This document shows, piece by piece, positions 16,057 through 24,666 of a stretch of 64,000 nucleotides of DNA. Both the position numbers and the translations under genes were made by a program. This stretch comes from Acidobacteriota bacterium (GTDB taxonomy: Bacteria > Acidobacteriota > Vicinamibacteria > Fen-336). The stretch covers positions 124,001-188,000 of the forward strand of contig WYBL01000163.1 in NCBI GenBank assembly GCA_011526565.1. The letters are read 5' to 3'. Numbering within the stretch: position 1 is the stretch's first letter; each line of letters begins with the position of its first letter. The notes beneath the pieces are model-generated. The model made no database searches and was not told the origin of the DNA. It saw nothing but the letters and a program-made list of their open reading frames with translations.

Positions 16057-19000
16057 TTGAACCTCGGGCAGCGGGCCGCCGCCGTCTTCGACGTCCAGCC
16101 CGGCGAGGGCCGCACGGCCTCGCTGATGCTGGCTCACGCCTTCTCGATGGGCCTGGCCACGGTCTTCTTCGAGACCGCGGCCTCCGCGCTGTTCCTCGCC
16201 CGCTACCCGTCGAGCCTGCTGCCGTGGGTCTACATCGCGGCGGCGGTGGTCAACACCGCGACGGGCCTCGCCTACACGGCGCTGCAGGCCCGGCTCGGCT
16301 TCGCGCGGCTGATGCAGGGCACGCTCGCCTTCCTGCTGGTGGCGACGCTGGTGTTCCGCGCCGGGCTCGCCTGGACGGACGGCGCCGCGCTGGTGTTCGG
16401 GCTGCTCGTCTTCTACCGCGTGGTCTCGATCCTCACCGACCTCGAGTACTGGGCGGTCGCCGCCCGCATCTACGACGTGCGGCAGGCCAAGCGGCTGTAC
16501 GGGTTCGTCGGCTCCGGCGAGGTGATCGCCCGCATCGGCGGCTCGTTCTCGGTGCCGCTGCTGGTGCCCGCCCTCGGCGTGGCCAACCTGCTGCTGCTCT
16601 CCGCGCTCGCGCTGCTCGGCTGCCTGCTGCTGGTGGCGGCCGTGCTGCGCGGCGTCGCGACCGAAGAGCCGCCCACGACCGCCACGCCGGCCTCGGCCGC
16701 CGCACAGCGGCCGGGTGCGCTGTCGCTGCTGCGGACCGTGCTGGCCGACCGCTACCTGAAGCTGCTGGTCGCGGTGGTCTTCTGCGGCGTGCTCGGCAAG
16801 TACTTCGTCGACTTCGCGTTCCTCGAGCAGATGAAGAGCCGCTACGCGGGCGCCAGCGAGCTGGCCACCTTCTTCGGCCTGTTCTCGGGCTTCACCCAGG
16901 TCGGCTCGCTGCTGGCGCGGGCCTTCCTCTCGGGCCGCGTGCTGAAGCGCTACGGCGTCTCGGTCGGACTCGTCATCATGCCGATGGCCCACGTCGCCTG
17001 CACCCTGCTGCTGGTCGGGGCCGGGCTGCTCGACCTCGGCGCCGCGGTGTTCTGGCTGGTGATCGCCAACCAGGGCGTCTACAAGGTGCTCAAGCATCCG
17101 GTCGACTCGCCGTCGATCAAGGTGCTGTACCAGCCGCTGCAGAAGTCGCAGCGGCTGGCGATGCAGGTCGCGGTCGAGACGCTGGTCACGCCGGTCACGT
17201 TCGGGCTGGCGGGCCTGGTGATGCTGCTGTTCGCGACGGTCGTGCCCTACGACCCGACGGCCTTCGCGGTGGTGCTGCTCCTCTCCTTCGCCGCCTGGGC
17301 GTGGTTCGCGCAGCAGGCCGGGCGCGAGTACGCGGGGGCGCTGGCCGCCGCGCTCAAGGGCCGGGTCGAGGACGTCGAGTTCACGTTCGAGGACGAGGCC
17401 GGCCTCAAGGCGCTGAAGGGCACCTTGTTCCAGGGCAAGCCGTCCGAGATCCTGTTCGCACTCGAGCTGCTCGAGAAGAGCCTGGGGCCGAAGCTGGCCC
17501 CGGCCCTGTCCGACCTCGCCGGGCACCCCGCCCCCGAGGTGCGGGCCGCCGTCCTCCACTACGCGGAGCGGCAGCGGCTCGAATCGCTGCGGCCGATCGT
17601 CGAGCGGGCGATCGAGCGCGACTCCGACGCGCTGGTGCGGGCCGCCGCGCTGACCGCACTGGCGGCGGTGGCAGGGACGGCGACCCAGCAGCGGATCGCG
17701 GCCTTCCTCGCCGATCCCGACCCGGCGGTCGCGCGCGCCGCGCTGATCGCCATGCTGCGTCAAGGCGCCGACTTCGCGAACCACCACCTCGCCGAGCGGG
17801 CCCGCTCGCGCCGGCCCGAGCGCCGGCTGTGGGCCGCCCGCGTGATCGCCGACGTGGGCGAGCCGCGGCGCTTCCGGGACGCGCTGGCGCGGCTGCTCGA
17901 GGACGAGTCTCCGGACGTGCGACGGGCGGCGCTGGCCGCCGCGGCCCGCGTGCGCGACCACCGCCACTGGCCGGCGGCGATCCTGGCCCTCGGCGACCGG
18001 GTGGTCGCCGGCGCCGCCGAGAACGCGCTGGTCGCGGTCGGCGACGACGTGCTGCCCGCGCTGCGCGACGCCGTGCGCGTCGAGCAGGACGCGCGGGTGG
18101 CGCGGCGGGCCGCCCGCGTCGTCGGCCGCATCCGCACGCCCGCCGCCCAGGCCCTGCTGTTCGACCTGCTGCAGAGCCCGCACGCGCTGGTCCGCGGCGA
18201 AGCGCTGGGCGCCCTCGCCCGCGCGGGCGCGACCGCGACCGGCGCCGACCGGGCCCGGGTCGAGGCGCTGCTCGAGCGCAGCCTCGAGGACGCGGCCCGC
18301 AAGCTCGCCACCCTCGACGACATCGGCGACGACGAGACCGTCGCGCTGGTCCGCCACGCGCTCGAGAGCGAGCTGCGCGCCGCGGGGGCGCGGCTGCTGC
18401 TGATGCTCGCGCTGACCCACGACCCGGTCGCCGTGCTGCGCGCCCGCGACCACCTCGGCAGCGCCGCCCGCGAGAAGCGGGCCTACGCGCTCGAGCTGCT
18501 GGAGGTGACGCTGGGGCCGGAGCTGTTCGCCCGCGTCCAGCCGCTGCTGGCCGATCCGCCCGACCCGAAGCGGGAGCTGGTGGCCCGCCACGCCCCCGCC
18601 CGCGCGACCCGCGTGGAGCGGCTGGGCGAGCTGGTCGAAGGCGACGCGCTGTGGATGGCGCCGTGGACCCGGGCCTGCGCCGCGGCGGCGGCCGTGCGGC
18701 TCGGGCTGCCCGGCATCGACGTCACGCTGAGCCGCCTGCGCGACCGGGCGCCCGACGACACCTTCGTCGGCGACTCCACGACCGTCGCGCTCAAGCGCGC
18801 CTCGGCGGCGATGCTCGACACGGTTGCGGCGGCGGCGGGCGGCGAGATCGGGAGGGGTCTGATGCTGGCCATCGAGAAGGTGATCATCCTGAAGTCCGTG
18901 AACATCTTCGGGCAGGTCTCCGAAGACGTGCTGGCGGACGTCGGCGCGCTGCTCGAGGAGGTCTCCTACGACGCCGGGCAGGTGATCTTCGAGCAGGGCG

Positions 19001-19317
19001 AGCAGGGCGACAGCATGTACGTGATCATCGACGGCCGCGTGCGCGTGTACGACGGCGAGCGCACGATCGTCGAGCTCGGCGAACGCGACATCTTCGGCGA
19101 GCTGGCCCTGCTCGACCCCGAGCCGCGCTCGGCCTCGATCGCGGCGATGGTGCCGACCCGCCTGTTCCGCCTCGACCGCGAGGCCTTCCTCGAGCTGATG
19201 GCCGGCAGCCCCGAGATCGTGCGCGGCGTGCTGCACGTGCTGTGCGAGCGGCTGCGCCAGACGGCGCGCAAGGCCGGCGGCTACCAGGACAAGCCGGCCG
19301 CTGGACAACAGGGCTGA
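16057..19317 (+). CDS. ATP/ADP-translocase-like (NTT) membrane protein fused to HEAT repeats and a cNMP-binding domain
   Basis: This is a 1086-residue three-part protein. Residues 1 to about 420 form a 12-helix transporter of the NTT/AAA nucleotide-translocase type within the MFS fold (ALFLARYPSSLLP, LYGFVGSGEV, VYKVLKHPVDSPSIKVLYQPL). Residues about 440-920 are HEAT/armadillo-type helical repeats rich in Ala, Arg and Leu (for example VRAAVLHYAERQ and VRRAALAAAARV). The last 130 residues are a CRP-type cyclic-nucleotide-binding domain with the phosphate cassette FGELALLDPEPRSASI, whose Arg normally contacts the cyclic phosphate. The likely role is nucleotide or other anion transport gated by cAMP or cGMP; NTT proteins of free-living bacteria are poorly characterised. 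The TTG start at 16057 is supported by TAGAAT 9 nt upstream. Confidence 0.85.
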   Translation: MNLGQRAAAVFDVQPGEGRTASLMLAHAFSMGLATVFFETAASALFLARYPSSLLPWVYIAAAVVNTATGLAYTALQARLGFARLMQGTLAFLLVATLVFRAGLAWTDGAALVFGLLVFYRVVSILTDLEYWAVAARIYDVRQAKRLYGFVGSGEVIARIGGSFSVPLLVPALGVANLLLLSALALLGCLLLVAAVLRGVATEEPPTTATPASAAAQRPGALSLLRTVLADRYLKLLVAVVFCGVLGKYFVDFAFLEQMKSRYAGASELATFFGLFSGFTQVGSLLARAFLSGRVLKRYGVSVGLVIMPMAHVACTLLLVGAGLLDLGAAVFWLVIANQGVYKVLKHPVDSPSIKVLYQPLQKSQRLAMQVAVETLVTPVTFGLAGLVMLLFATVVPYDPTAFAVVLLLSFAAWAWFAQQAGREYAGALAAALKGRVEDVEFTFEDEAGLKALKGTLFQGKPSEILFALELLEKSLGPKLAPALSDLAGHPAPEVRAAVLHYAERQRLESLRPIVERAIERDSDALVRAAALTALAAVAGTATQQRIAAFLADPDPAVARAALIAMLRQGADFANHHLAERARSRRPERRLWAARVIADVGEPRRFRDALARLLEDESPDVRRAALAAAARVRDHRHWPAAILALGDRVVAGAAENALVAVGDDVLPALRDAVRVEQDARVARRAARVVGRIRTPAAQALLFDLLQSPHALVRGEALGALARAGATATGADRARVEALLERSLEDAARKLATLDDIGDDETVALVRHALESELRAAGARLLLMLALTHDPVAVLRARDHLGSAAREKRAYALELLEVTLGPELFARVQPLLADPPDPKRELVARHAPARATRVERLGELVEGDALWMAPWTRACAAAAAVRLGLPGIDVTLSRLRDRAPDDTFVGDSTTVALKRASAAMLDTVAAAAGGEIGRGLMLAIEKVIILKSVNIFGQVSEDVLADVGALLEEVSYDAGQVIFEQGEQGDSMYVIIDGRVRVYDGERTIVELGERDIFGELALLDPEPRSASIAAMVPTRLFRLDREAFLELMAGSPEIVRGVLHVLCERLRQTARKAGGYQDKPAAGQQG

Positions 19318-19371
19318 AGCAGGGTCAGACTTCGCCCAAGCCGAGCCCTCGAAATCCTCAAGGAGCCATCG

Positions 19372-20601
19372 ATGAAGCCGACCCTGCTGGCGGGGACGAT
19401 CGCCCTCGCCTTCTGCTGCGCCGACGCCCGGGCGGAAGACCTGGCCACCGCCGCCCTCGAAAAGGCCGCGGCCGCGGATGCCTCGGCGCTGGCCGCCGCC
19501 GACTCGGCGGACGACGAGGAAGACGAAGACGACGCCTTCAAGGTCTTCTGGAAGAACGGCCGCACGATCTTCCAGATGAAGAACGCGGAGTTGAACCTCC
19601 GCAACCGCATCGCCTTCCGCTTCACGAACGAGAGCCCCGACGACACCGTGCGGCTGCCCGGCACCGAGCAGCCCGGCGATTCCAAGCCCAGCTTCCGGGT
19701 GCGCCGCGCCAAGACCGAGTTCGCCGGCTGGTTCTGGAAGCCGGAGTTCACCTACGAGCTGCAGCTCTCGTGGGCCGGTCCGGAGGCCGGCGCCTCCACG
19801 GACTCGGCGCTCGAGGACCTGCTGCTGACCTGGGACGCGTCCCGCAAGGGCTCGTTCATGATCACGGTCGGCCAGTTCAAGGTGCCCAACGGCCGCCAGG
19901 AGCTGACGACCTCGATCGGGCTGCAGTTCATCGACCGCTCGCTGCTGACGTTCGAGTTCACCCGCGGCCGCGACCAGGGCGTGATGGTCTGGGGCCGGCT
20001 GGCCGACAAGAAGCTCGAGTACCGCGCCGGCCTGTTCAACGGCAACTCGGCGGCCCGCACCACGAACGACAACGCCAAGCTGCAGTACAACGCGCGGCTG
20101 ATGTTCGAGCCGTGGGGCGAGGTGGGCTACTCGGAGTCCGACTTCGAGTCGAAGGACAAGCCGCTGCTGGCCGTCGCCGTCGGCTTCGAGAACAACGACC
20201 TGTCGGGAGCGACCCAGGGCCTGCAGGGAGGCATCACCGACCTGAACACGACGATCCTGTCGGCCGACGTGTCGTTCAAGTACAAGGGCCTGTCGCTGTT
20301 CGGCGAGTACTTCTCCCGCAACCGCGAGCCCGAGGTCGGCACCTCGTTCCACTCGGACGGCTACCACTTCCAGGCCGGCTACTTCCTGGTCCGCGACAAG
20401 TTCGAGGTCGCCTTCCGCTACGCGGGCTGGGACCCGACCGACGCGGTCGACGGCAACGACCGCACGGAGATCGGCGGCGCCGTCAACTACTACGTGCTCA
20501 AGCACCGCATGAAGCTGCAGGGCGACTACCGCGTGCTCGAAGACGAGCTGCGCGACACCCGCAGCAGCGAGCTGCGGCTGCAGACCTACGTCTCGTTCTG
20601 A
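19372..20601 (+). CDS. OprO/OprP-type outer-membrane porin
   Basis: This 409-residue outer-membrane beta-barrel belongs to the phosphate-selective porin O/P family. A signal peptide (about 1-21, cleaved near ARA) is followed by an acidic Ala/Asp/Glu linker. The barrel region has alternating aromatic strands (FKVFWKNGRTIFQ, RAKTEFAGWFWKPEFTYELQ, FMITVGQFKVPNGRQEL) and ends in the terminal Phe (YVSF) needed for BAM insertion. Ion selectivity cannot be read from the sequence, and the family name does not prove phosphate transport. The ATG at 19372 has AGGAG upstream. The gene stands 13 nt before the subtilisin gene, so the two may be co-transcribed. Confidence 0.88.
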   Translation: MKPTLLAGTIALAFCCADARAEDLATAALEKAAAADASALAAADSADDEEDEDDAFKVFWKNGRTIFQMKNAELNLRNRIAFRFTNESPDDTVRLPGTEQPGDSKPSFRVRRAKTEFAGWFWKPEFTYELQLSWAGPEAGASTDSALEDLLLTWDASRKGSFMITVGQFKVPNGRQELTTSIGLQFIDRSLLTFEFTRGRDQGVMVWGRLADKKLEYRAGLFNGNSAARTTNDNAKLQYNARLMFEPWGEVGYSESDFESKDKPLLAVAVGFENNDLSGATQGLQGGITDLNTTILSADVSFKYKGLSLFGEYFSRNREPEVGTSFHSDGYHFQAGYFLVRDKFEVAFRYAGWDPTDAVDGNDRTEIGGAVNYYVLKHRMKLQGDYRVLEDELRDTRSSELRLQTYVSF

Positions 20602-20614
20602 GGGGGGATCTCCG

Positions 20615-21925
20615 ATGCCCCTTCGGCGAGCCCTGATTGCGAGCGCGGCCGCGCTCGCCTGCTCCCTGCCGGCTTCCGCCCAGGAGGCGGGCGCCGACGT
20701 CTACGACGCGCTGCGGGCCGACGGCCGCGCGCGGGTGATCGTCTCCTTCCGCGCGCCCGAGGCCGCCGGTCTGGCGGCCGCGGCCGAGCGCATCGGCGCC
20801 GTCCGCCAGCGCGTGCTGTTCGACCTCGGCCCGGGCGAGTGGGAAACCGTGTGGTCCTTCGACACGATCCCGGGCGTGGCGGGCCTGGTGACGCCCGCCG
20901 GCCTGCGCAAGCTGCTCTCGGACCCGGACGTGGACCGCGTCGACCTCGACGCGATGGCGTTCATGGCGACCGGCGAAAGCGCGGGGGTGATCCGCGCCAA
21001 CGACGCCCGTGCCGCGGGCGCGACCGGCGCCGGCATCGTCGTCGCGGTGCTCGACACCGGGATCGACAGCGACCACCCGGACCTCTCCGACGACATCGTC
21101 GGCCAGGAGTGCTTCTGCGAGGCCAACGGCGGCGCGGGCTGCTGCCCGAACGGCTCCAAGACCCAGTCGGGGGCCGGCGCCGCCGAAGACGACCAGGGCC
21201 ACGGCACCCACGTCTCGGGCGTGATCAGCGGCGCTGGCGCCGCCGCCCCGCGCGGCATCGCGCCCGACGCCAAGCTGATCGCCTACAAGGTGCTCGGCCG
21301 CGACGGCTCCGGCAGCTCCTCCGGGATCCTGGCGGCGCTCGACCAGATCGCCAAGAGCAAGCCCGAGGTCAAGGTCGTCAACGTCAGCATCGCGATCGGG
21401 CAGTTCCCTGGCCCCTCGTGCGACGCCGCGAGCGCCCTGAACTCCAGCTTCGCGGCGGTGATCAACACCCTGAAGAACCGCGGCACGGTCGTGGTCGCCT
21501 CGTCCGGCAACAACGGACTCAACAGCCAGATCGCGCTGCCGGCCTGCATCACCAACGCGGTGGCCGTCGGCGCGGTGTACGACGGCAACGTCGGCACGGT
21601 GACGTTCGGCTGCACCGACGCGACGACCGACACCGACCAGGTCGCCTGCTTCTCCAACACGTCGCCCGCGGTCGACGTGCTGGCCCCGGGCGCGGCGATC
21701 ACCTCGACCGGGATGGGCGGCGGGGCGGCGACGTTCATCGGGACGTCGCAGGCCGCCCCGCACGTCGCCGCTGCCGCGGCGGCGCTGCTGTCTGCCAACG
21801 GCGGGCTCTCGGTGGACGCGATCGTCAACGCGCTGAAGGGCACCGGGCATGCCGTCACCGACCCCAAGGCCAGCCTGGAGTTCCGCCGCATCGACGTCAA
21901 GGCCGCGCTCGACTCCGTGCGCTGA
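20615..21925 (+). CDS. Secreted subtilisin-like serine protease (S8)
   Basis: This 436-residue exported subtilase has a signal peptide (about 1-22, ASAQ) and an inhibitor-I9-like propeptide (about 25-110). The catalytic domain carries Asp in VLDTGIDSDHPDL, His in GHGTHVSG, the oxyanion Asn in ASSGNNG and Ser in GTSQAAPHVA. A Cys-rich insertion after the Asp (CFCEANGGAGCC) and further paired Cys suggest disulphides, as in extracellular enzymes. Its role is probably extracellular protein degradation. The ATG at 20615 has GGGGGG upstream. A strong bidirectional hairpin follows the stop. Confidence 0.93.
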   Translation: MPLRRALIASAAALACSLPASAQEAGADVYDALRADGRARVIVSFRAPEAAGLAAAAERIGAVRQRVLFDLGPGEWETVWSFDTIPGVAGLVTPAGLRKLLSDPDVDRVDLDAMAFMATGESAGVIRANDARAAGATGAGIVVAVLDTGIDSDHPDLSDDIVGQECFCEANGGAGCCPNGSKTQSGAGAAEDDQGHGTHVSGVISGAGAAAPRGIAPDAKLIAYKVLGRDGSGSSSGILAALDQIAKSKPEVKVVNVSIAIGQFPGPSCDAASALNSSFAAVINTLKNRGTVVVASSGNNGLNSQIALPACITNAVAVGAVYDGNVGTVTFGCTDATTDTDQVACFSNTSPAVDVLAPGAAITSTGMGGGAATFIGTSQAAPHVAAAAAALLSANGGLSVDAIVNALKGTGHAVTDPKASLEFRRIDVKAALDSVR

Positions 21926-21938
21926 CGGCCATGCGGTT

Positions 21939-21965
21939 CGGCGCCGGGCCAGGGGCCCGGCGCCG
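21939..21965. terminator. Bidirectional terminator hairpin between subtilisin and response-regulator genes
   Basis: A perfect 12-bp stem (21939-21950 with 21954-21965; CGGCGCCGGGCC and its complement) closes a 3-nt AGG loop between two convergent genes. There is no T tract, so it may end transcription in both directions by structure alone or with Rho. Confidence 0.7.
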
Positions 21966-21970
21966 GCCGC

Positions 21971-22657
21971 TCAGTCGGCCAGCTTGTAGCCGAGGCCGTG
22001 CAGGGTGACGATCAGCCGCGGCTGCTTCGGATCCTGCTCCAGCTTGCGGCGCAGCCAGGCCACGTGCACGTCGACGGTGCGGGTCGACACCAGCGCGTCG
22101 TAGCCCCACACCTCGCGCAGCAGCTCCTCGCGCGACAGCGTCGCGCCCGGGTGGCGCAGGAAGTACTCGAGCAGCGAGAGCTCGCGGGCCGAGAGATCGA
22201 CGAGCTGGCCGCGGCAGCGCACCTCGGCGCGGCGGGGATCGAGTTCCAGCTCGCCGTGGCGCAGCGGACCGGTTGCTGCCGGGGGCGCCGTGCCGCGACG
22301 GCGCAGGCGGGCCTCGATGCGGGCCAGCAGCTCGGCCATCTCGAACGGCTTGGCCAGGTAGTCGTCGGCGCCGAGCTTGAGCCCGACCACGCGATCGGCG
22401 ACCTGGCCGCGCGCCGTCAGCATCAGCACCGGGGTCTCGTCGCCCCGGGCCCGCAGCTCGCGGCAGACGTCGAAGCCGCTGCGGCGCGGCAGCATCACGT
22501 CGAGGACCAGCAGGTCCCAGCTCCCGGCCCGGGCGCGGGCCAGGCCGGTCTCGCCGTCGCGCGCCACCTCGACGGCGTAGCCCTCGGCCGCGAGCCGGTC
22601 GCTCAGGGTGAGCACGAGGCCGGGCTCGTCTTCGACCAGCAGCAGCCGCGGCTTCAG
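21971..22657 (-). CDS. OmpR/PhoB-family response regulator (CTG start)
   Basis: This is a 228-residue DNA-binding response regulator. The receiver domain has acidic residues ED (about 9-11), phospho-acceptor Asp53 in VLDVMLP, Thr81 in MLTAR and Lys103 in LAKPF. The C-terminal winged helix (about 130-228) keeps LSARELSLLEYFLRHPG, REELLREVWG, TRTVDVHVAWLRRKLE and LHGLGYKL. No ATG, GTG or TTG stands near the start of the conserved region. A CTG at 22657 overlaps the kinase stop (CTGA) and has GGAG 6 nt upstream, so I take CTG as the start. Its likely targets are the phased repeats at 24559-24585. Confidence 0.92.
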   Translation of the reverse strand: MKPRLLLVEDEPGLVLTLSDRLAAEGYAVEVARDGETGLARARAGSWDLLVLDVMLPRRSGFDVCRELRARGDETPVLMLTARGQVADRVVGLKLGADDYLAKPFEMAELLARIEARLRRRGTAPPAATGPLRHGELELDPRRAEVRCRGQLVDLSARELSLLEYFLRHPGATLSREELLREVWGYDALVSTRTVDVHVAWLRRKLEQDPKQPRLIVTLHGLGYKLAD

Positions 22658-24492
22658 GTGCGGCTCCGCACGGGCTCGGCGGCACCCCCGGTCACCGCCT
22701 CGGCCGGCGCCGCGGGCAGCTCGACGACGAAGGCGGCACCGCCGCCGGGGCCGTCCTCGGCGCGGATGCGACCGCCGTGCGCCTGGACGCTGCGCCGCAC
22801 GACCGACAGGCCGAGGCCGCTGCCGGCCAACTGCCCGTCGACGGCCCGGCGACCGCGATAGAAGGGCTCGAAGAGCCGCCCCCGGTCCGCGTCGCCGAGC
22901 CCGGGGCCGCGATCGCTGACGGTGATCACGACGCGCCGGCCCTCGGCGCGGGCCGCCACGGCGACACCGCGGCCTTCGCCGTGGCGGCGGGCGTTGGCGA
23001 GCAGGTTGGCGAACACGCGCTGCAGCGCGCCGGGCTCGCCCCACAGCGCGGGCAGTTCCGCGGCCAGCGACCACTCGACCGCGATCCCCTCGTCGGCGAA
23101 CCCCGCCTGGCGCGCCGCCCGCTCGAGCAGCGCGGGGACCGGCACGGGCCCGCGGCGGCGCGCCCGCTCCGGCGCGTCGGCGCCGGCGAACTCGAGGAGC
23201 TGCTCGACCATCTCCGAGAGCCGCTGCCCCTCTTCCACGAGCGTCGCGCCGTAGCGCTGCGCCTGCTCCGGCGTGGCCACCACGCCGTCGCGCAGGTTTT
23301 CGGCGGCGGAGCGGATCACGGAGAGCGGCGTGCGCAGCTCGTGGGAGACCCCGGCGACGAACTCGCCCTGGGCCTGCAGCAGGGTTCGGGCGCGCACCTG
23401 CGAGAGGGCGAGCAGCGCGACGCTCCCCGCGAGCACGACGAGGATGCCCGCGGCGACCAGCGCCTGCCGGCGCTGGGTGGCCGCGACCGCCGCCTCCAGC
23501 GAGCCTTCGCGATGGGCGACCCGCAGCCGCCAGGCCCCTCCGCCCGACGTGCCCATGCGCAGCACGAGCATGTTGCGGGCCGTCGGCGCCAGGGCGGGGG
23601 CTTCGCCCGTTTCGCGCCGCTCGGCCGTCAGCTCGATCCGGGTCACGGCTCGCCGCGCCGCGAGGTGCGCGAGCACCGCGCCGTCGACGTCGTCGAGCCG
23701 GGGGGAGAACAGCGCAGCCTCGACGTCGGCGCCCGCCGCCGCAGGCGCACCGGGGCTCGCGTAGACGGGGGCGCCGTCGCGGTCCGTGTCGCGCACCACG
23801 CGCAGGTGGTACTCGCCGTCCGCCCCGAAGTGGACGCGCTCCAGCTCCGGCAGCACGCGGGTGCGGAGCGCGTCGAGATCGAACCGCATCAGCAGCCACT
23901 CGCGCGGCCCGGTCGTGGCGAAGTGGAAGGCGACGGCACCACCGGCCGCCGTCTCGCGGCCGGCGCTCAGGGGCAGCGCGACCGGCAGCACGGGCACCAG
24001 CAGCGCCGCGGCGTCAGGCTGCACGCCGGGCGTGGCCTTGCGCGCGATCCGGTCACGCACGGCGAAGAGGTCGGCGGGCCAGCTTGCCTCGTCGAAGCGG
24101 TCGCCCGGCTCGTCGAAGCGGGCGATCCGCGGCGGCGCCTCCGGCTCCCCGGCGCGCACGAGCCACAGGTCCTTCAGCATCGCCGCCCGCGGCGACTCGG
24201 CCCGCCACGCGCGCAGCCGCTCGCCGAGCTCGGGCAGGCGCGCTTGCTGCAACGCCGCCGCGTCCACGTGGAGCAGCACCGTCAGCCGGCCCAGCTCGCG
24301 GTCGAGGTCGCGGGCGAAGGCGTCGGCGCGCGCCTGCGCGCCCGCGCGGCGGCGCTGCAGCTCGGCCTGCTTGACCTCGTCGAGCCAGCGGTGCTGCATG
24401 GCGCCGAGCCCCGCGAGCAGCGCGATCAAGGCGACCGCGGCCGCGGGCAGGACGGCGGCCGAGAGGCGCTCGCGGATGGGGCGGGGACTCAA
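22654..24492 (-). CDS. Membrane sensor histidine kinase
   Basis: This 612-residue HisKA/HATPase kinase is the partner of the overlapping response regulator. TM1 (about 13-32) and TM2 (about 338-360) flank a large periplasmic sensor of about 300 residues. Kinase motifs are the H box FVAGVSHELRTPLS (His near 383), N box NLLANARRHGEG, DRGPGLG, FEPFYRG and GSGLGLSVV. The start is TTG at 24492, with GAGGA 8 nt upstream and a TAGACT -10 further up. The sensor ligand is unknown. The genes divergent from it encode a periplasmic protein and a TonB receptor, suggesting it senses an outer-membrane or nutrient cue. Confidence 0.92.
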   Translation of the reverse strand: MSPRPIRERLSAAVLPAAAVALIALLAGLGAMQHRWLDEVKQAELQRRRAGAQARADAFARDLDRELGRLTVLLHVDAAALQQARLPELGERLRAWRAESPRAAMLKDLWLVRAGEPEAPPRIARFDEPGDRFDEASWPADLFAVRDRIARKATPGVQPDAAALLVPVLPVALPLSAGRETAAGGAVAFHFATTGPREWLLMRFDLDALRTRVLPELERVHFGADGEYHLRVVRDTDRDGAPVYASPGAPAAAGADVEAALFSPRLDDVDGAVLAHLAARRAVTRIELTAERRETGEAPALAPTARNMLVLRMGTSGGGAWRLRVAHREGSLEAAVAATQRRQALVAAGILVVLAGSVALLALSQVRARTLLQAQGEFVAGVSHELRTPLSVIRSAAENLRDGVVATPEQAQRYGATLVEEGQRLSEMVEQLLEFAGADAPERARRRGPVPVPALLERAARQAGFADEGIAVEWSLAAELPALWGEPGALQRVFANLLANARRHGEGRGVAVAARAEGRRVVITVSDRGPGLGDADRGRLFEPFYRGRRAVDGQLAGSGLGLSVVRRSVQAHGGRIRAEDGPGGGAAFVVELPAAPAEAVTGGAAEPVRSRT

Positions 24493-24512
24493 TCGATCGT
24501 TCCTCGTCCAGC

Positions 24513-24518
24513 AGTCTA
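24513..24518 (-). promoter_or_regulatory. TAGACT -10 box, two-component system
   Basis: TAGACT on the minus strand lies 20 nt before the kinase TTG start. The leader carries a GAGGA ribosome site. Confidence 0.45.
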
Positions 24519-24558
24519 GGCCGCGCCCCGAGCCCGTGGTAGGCGCGATCCGCAGACT

Positions 24559-24597
24559 TTTACGAGCCCTTTACAACCTCTTTGCCGGCGCTTGACA
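24559..24597 (+). promoter_or_regulatory. Three 11-bp-phased direct repeats ending in a TTGACA -35 box
   Basis: TTTAC at 24559, TTTAC at 24570 and TTTGC at 24581 are exactly 11 bp apart. A perfect -35 TTGACA starts 11 bp later at 24592. No good -10 follows (GCCCAT at 17-bp spacing), as expected of an activator-dependent promoter. Head-to-tail repeats at one helical turn are the known binding mode of OmpR-family regulators, and one is encoded next door. Confidence 0.6.
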
Positions 24598-24666
24598 CAC
24601 GCCGGAGCGGCGCGGCCCATCTTGGGTCGCATCAGGGGCGCGAGACGCCTCGGGGAGTCGAACGAG

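Noticed and set aside
15145-20505. Minus-strand open frame of about 1786 codons
   Set aside because: It is a shadow of the FKBP, translocase and porin genes; no start signal or domain supports it.
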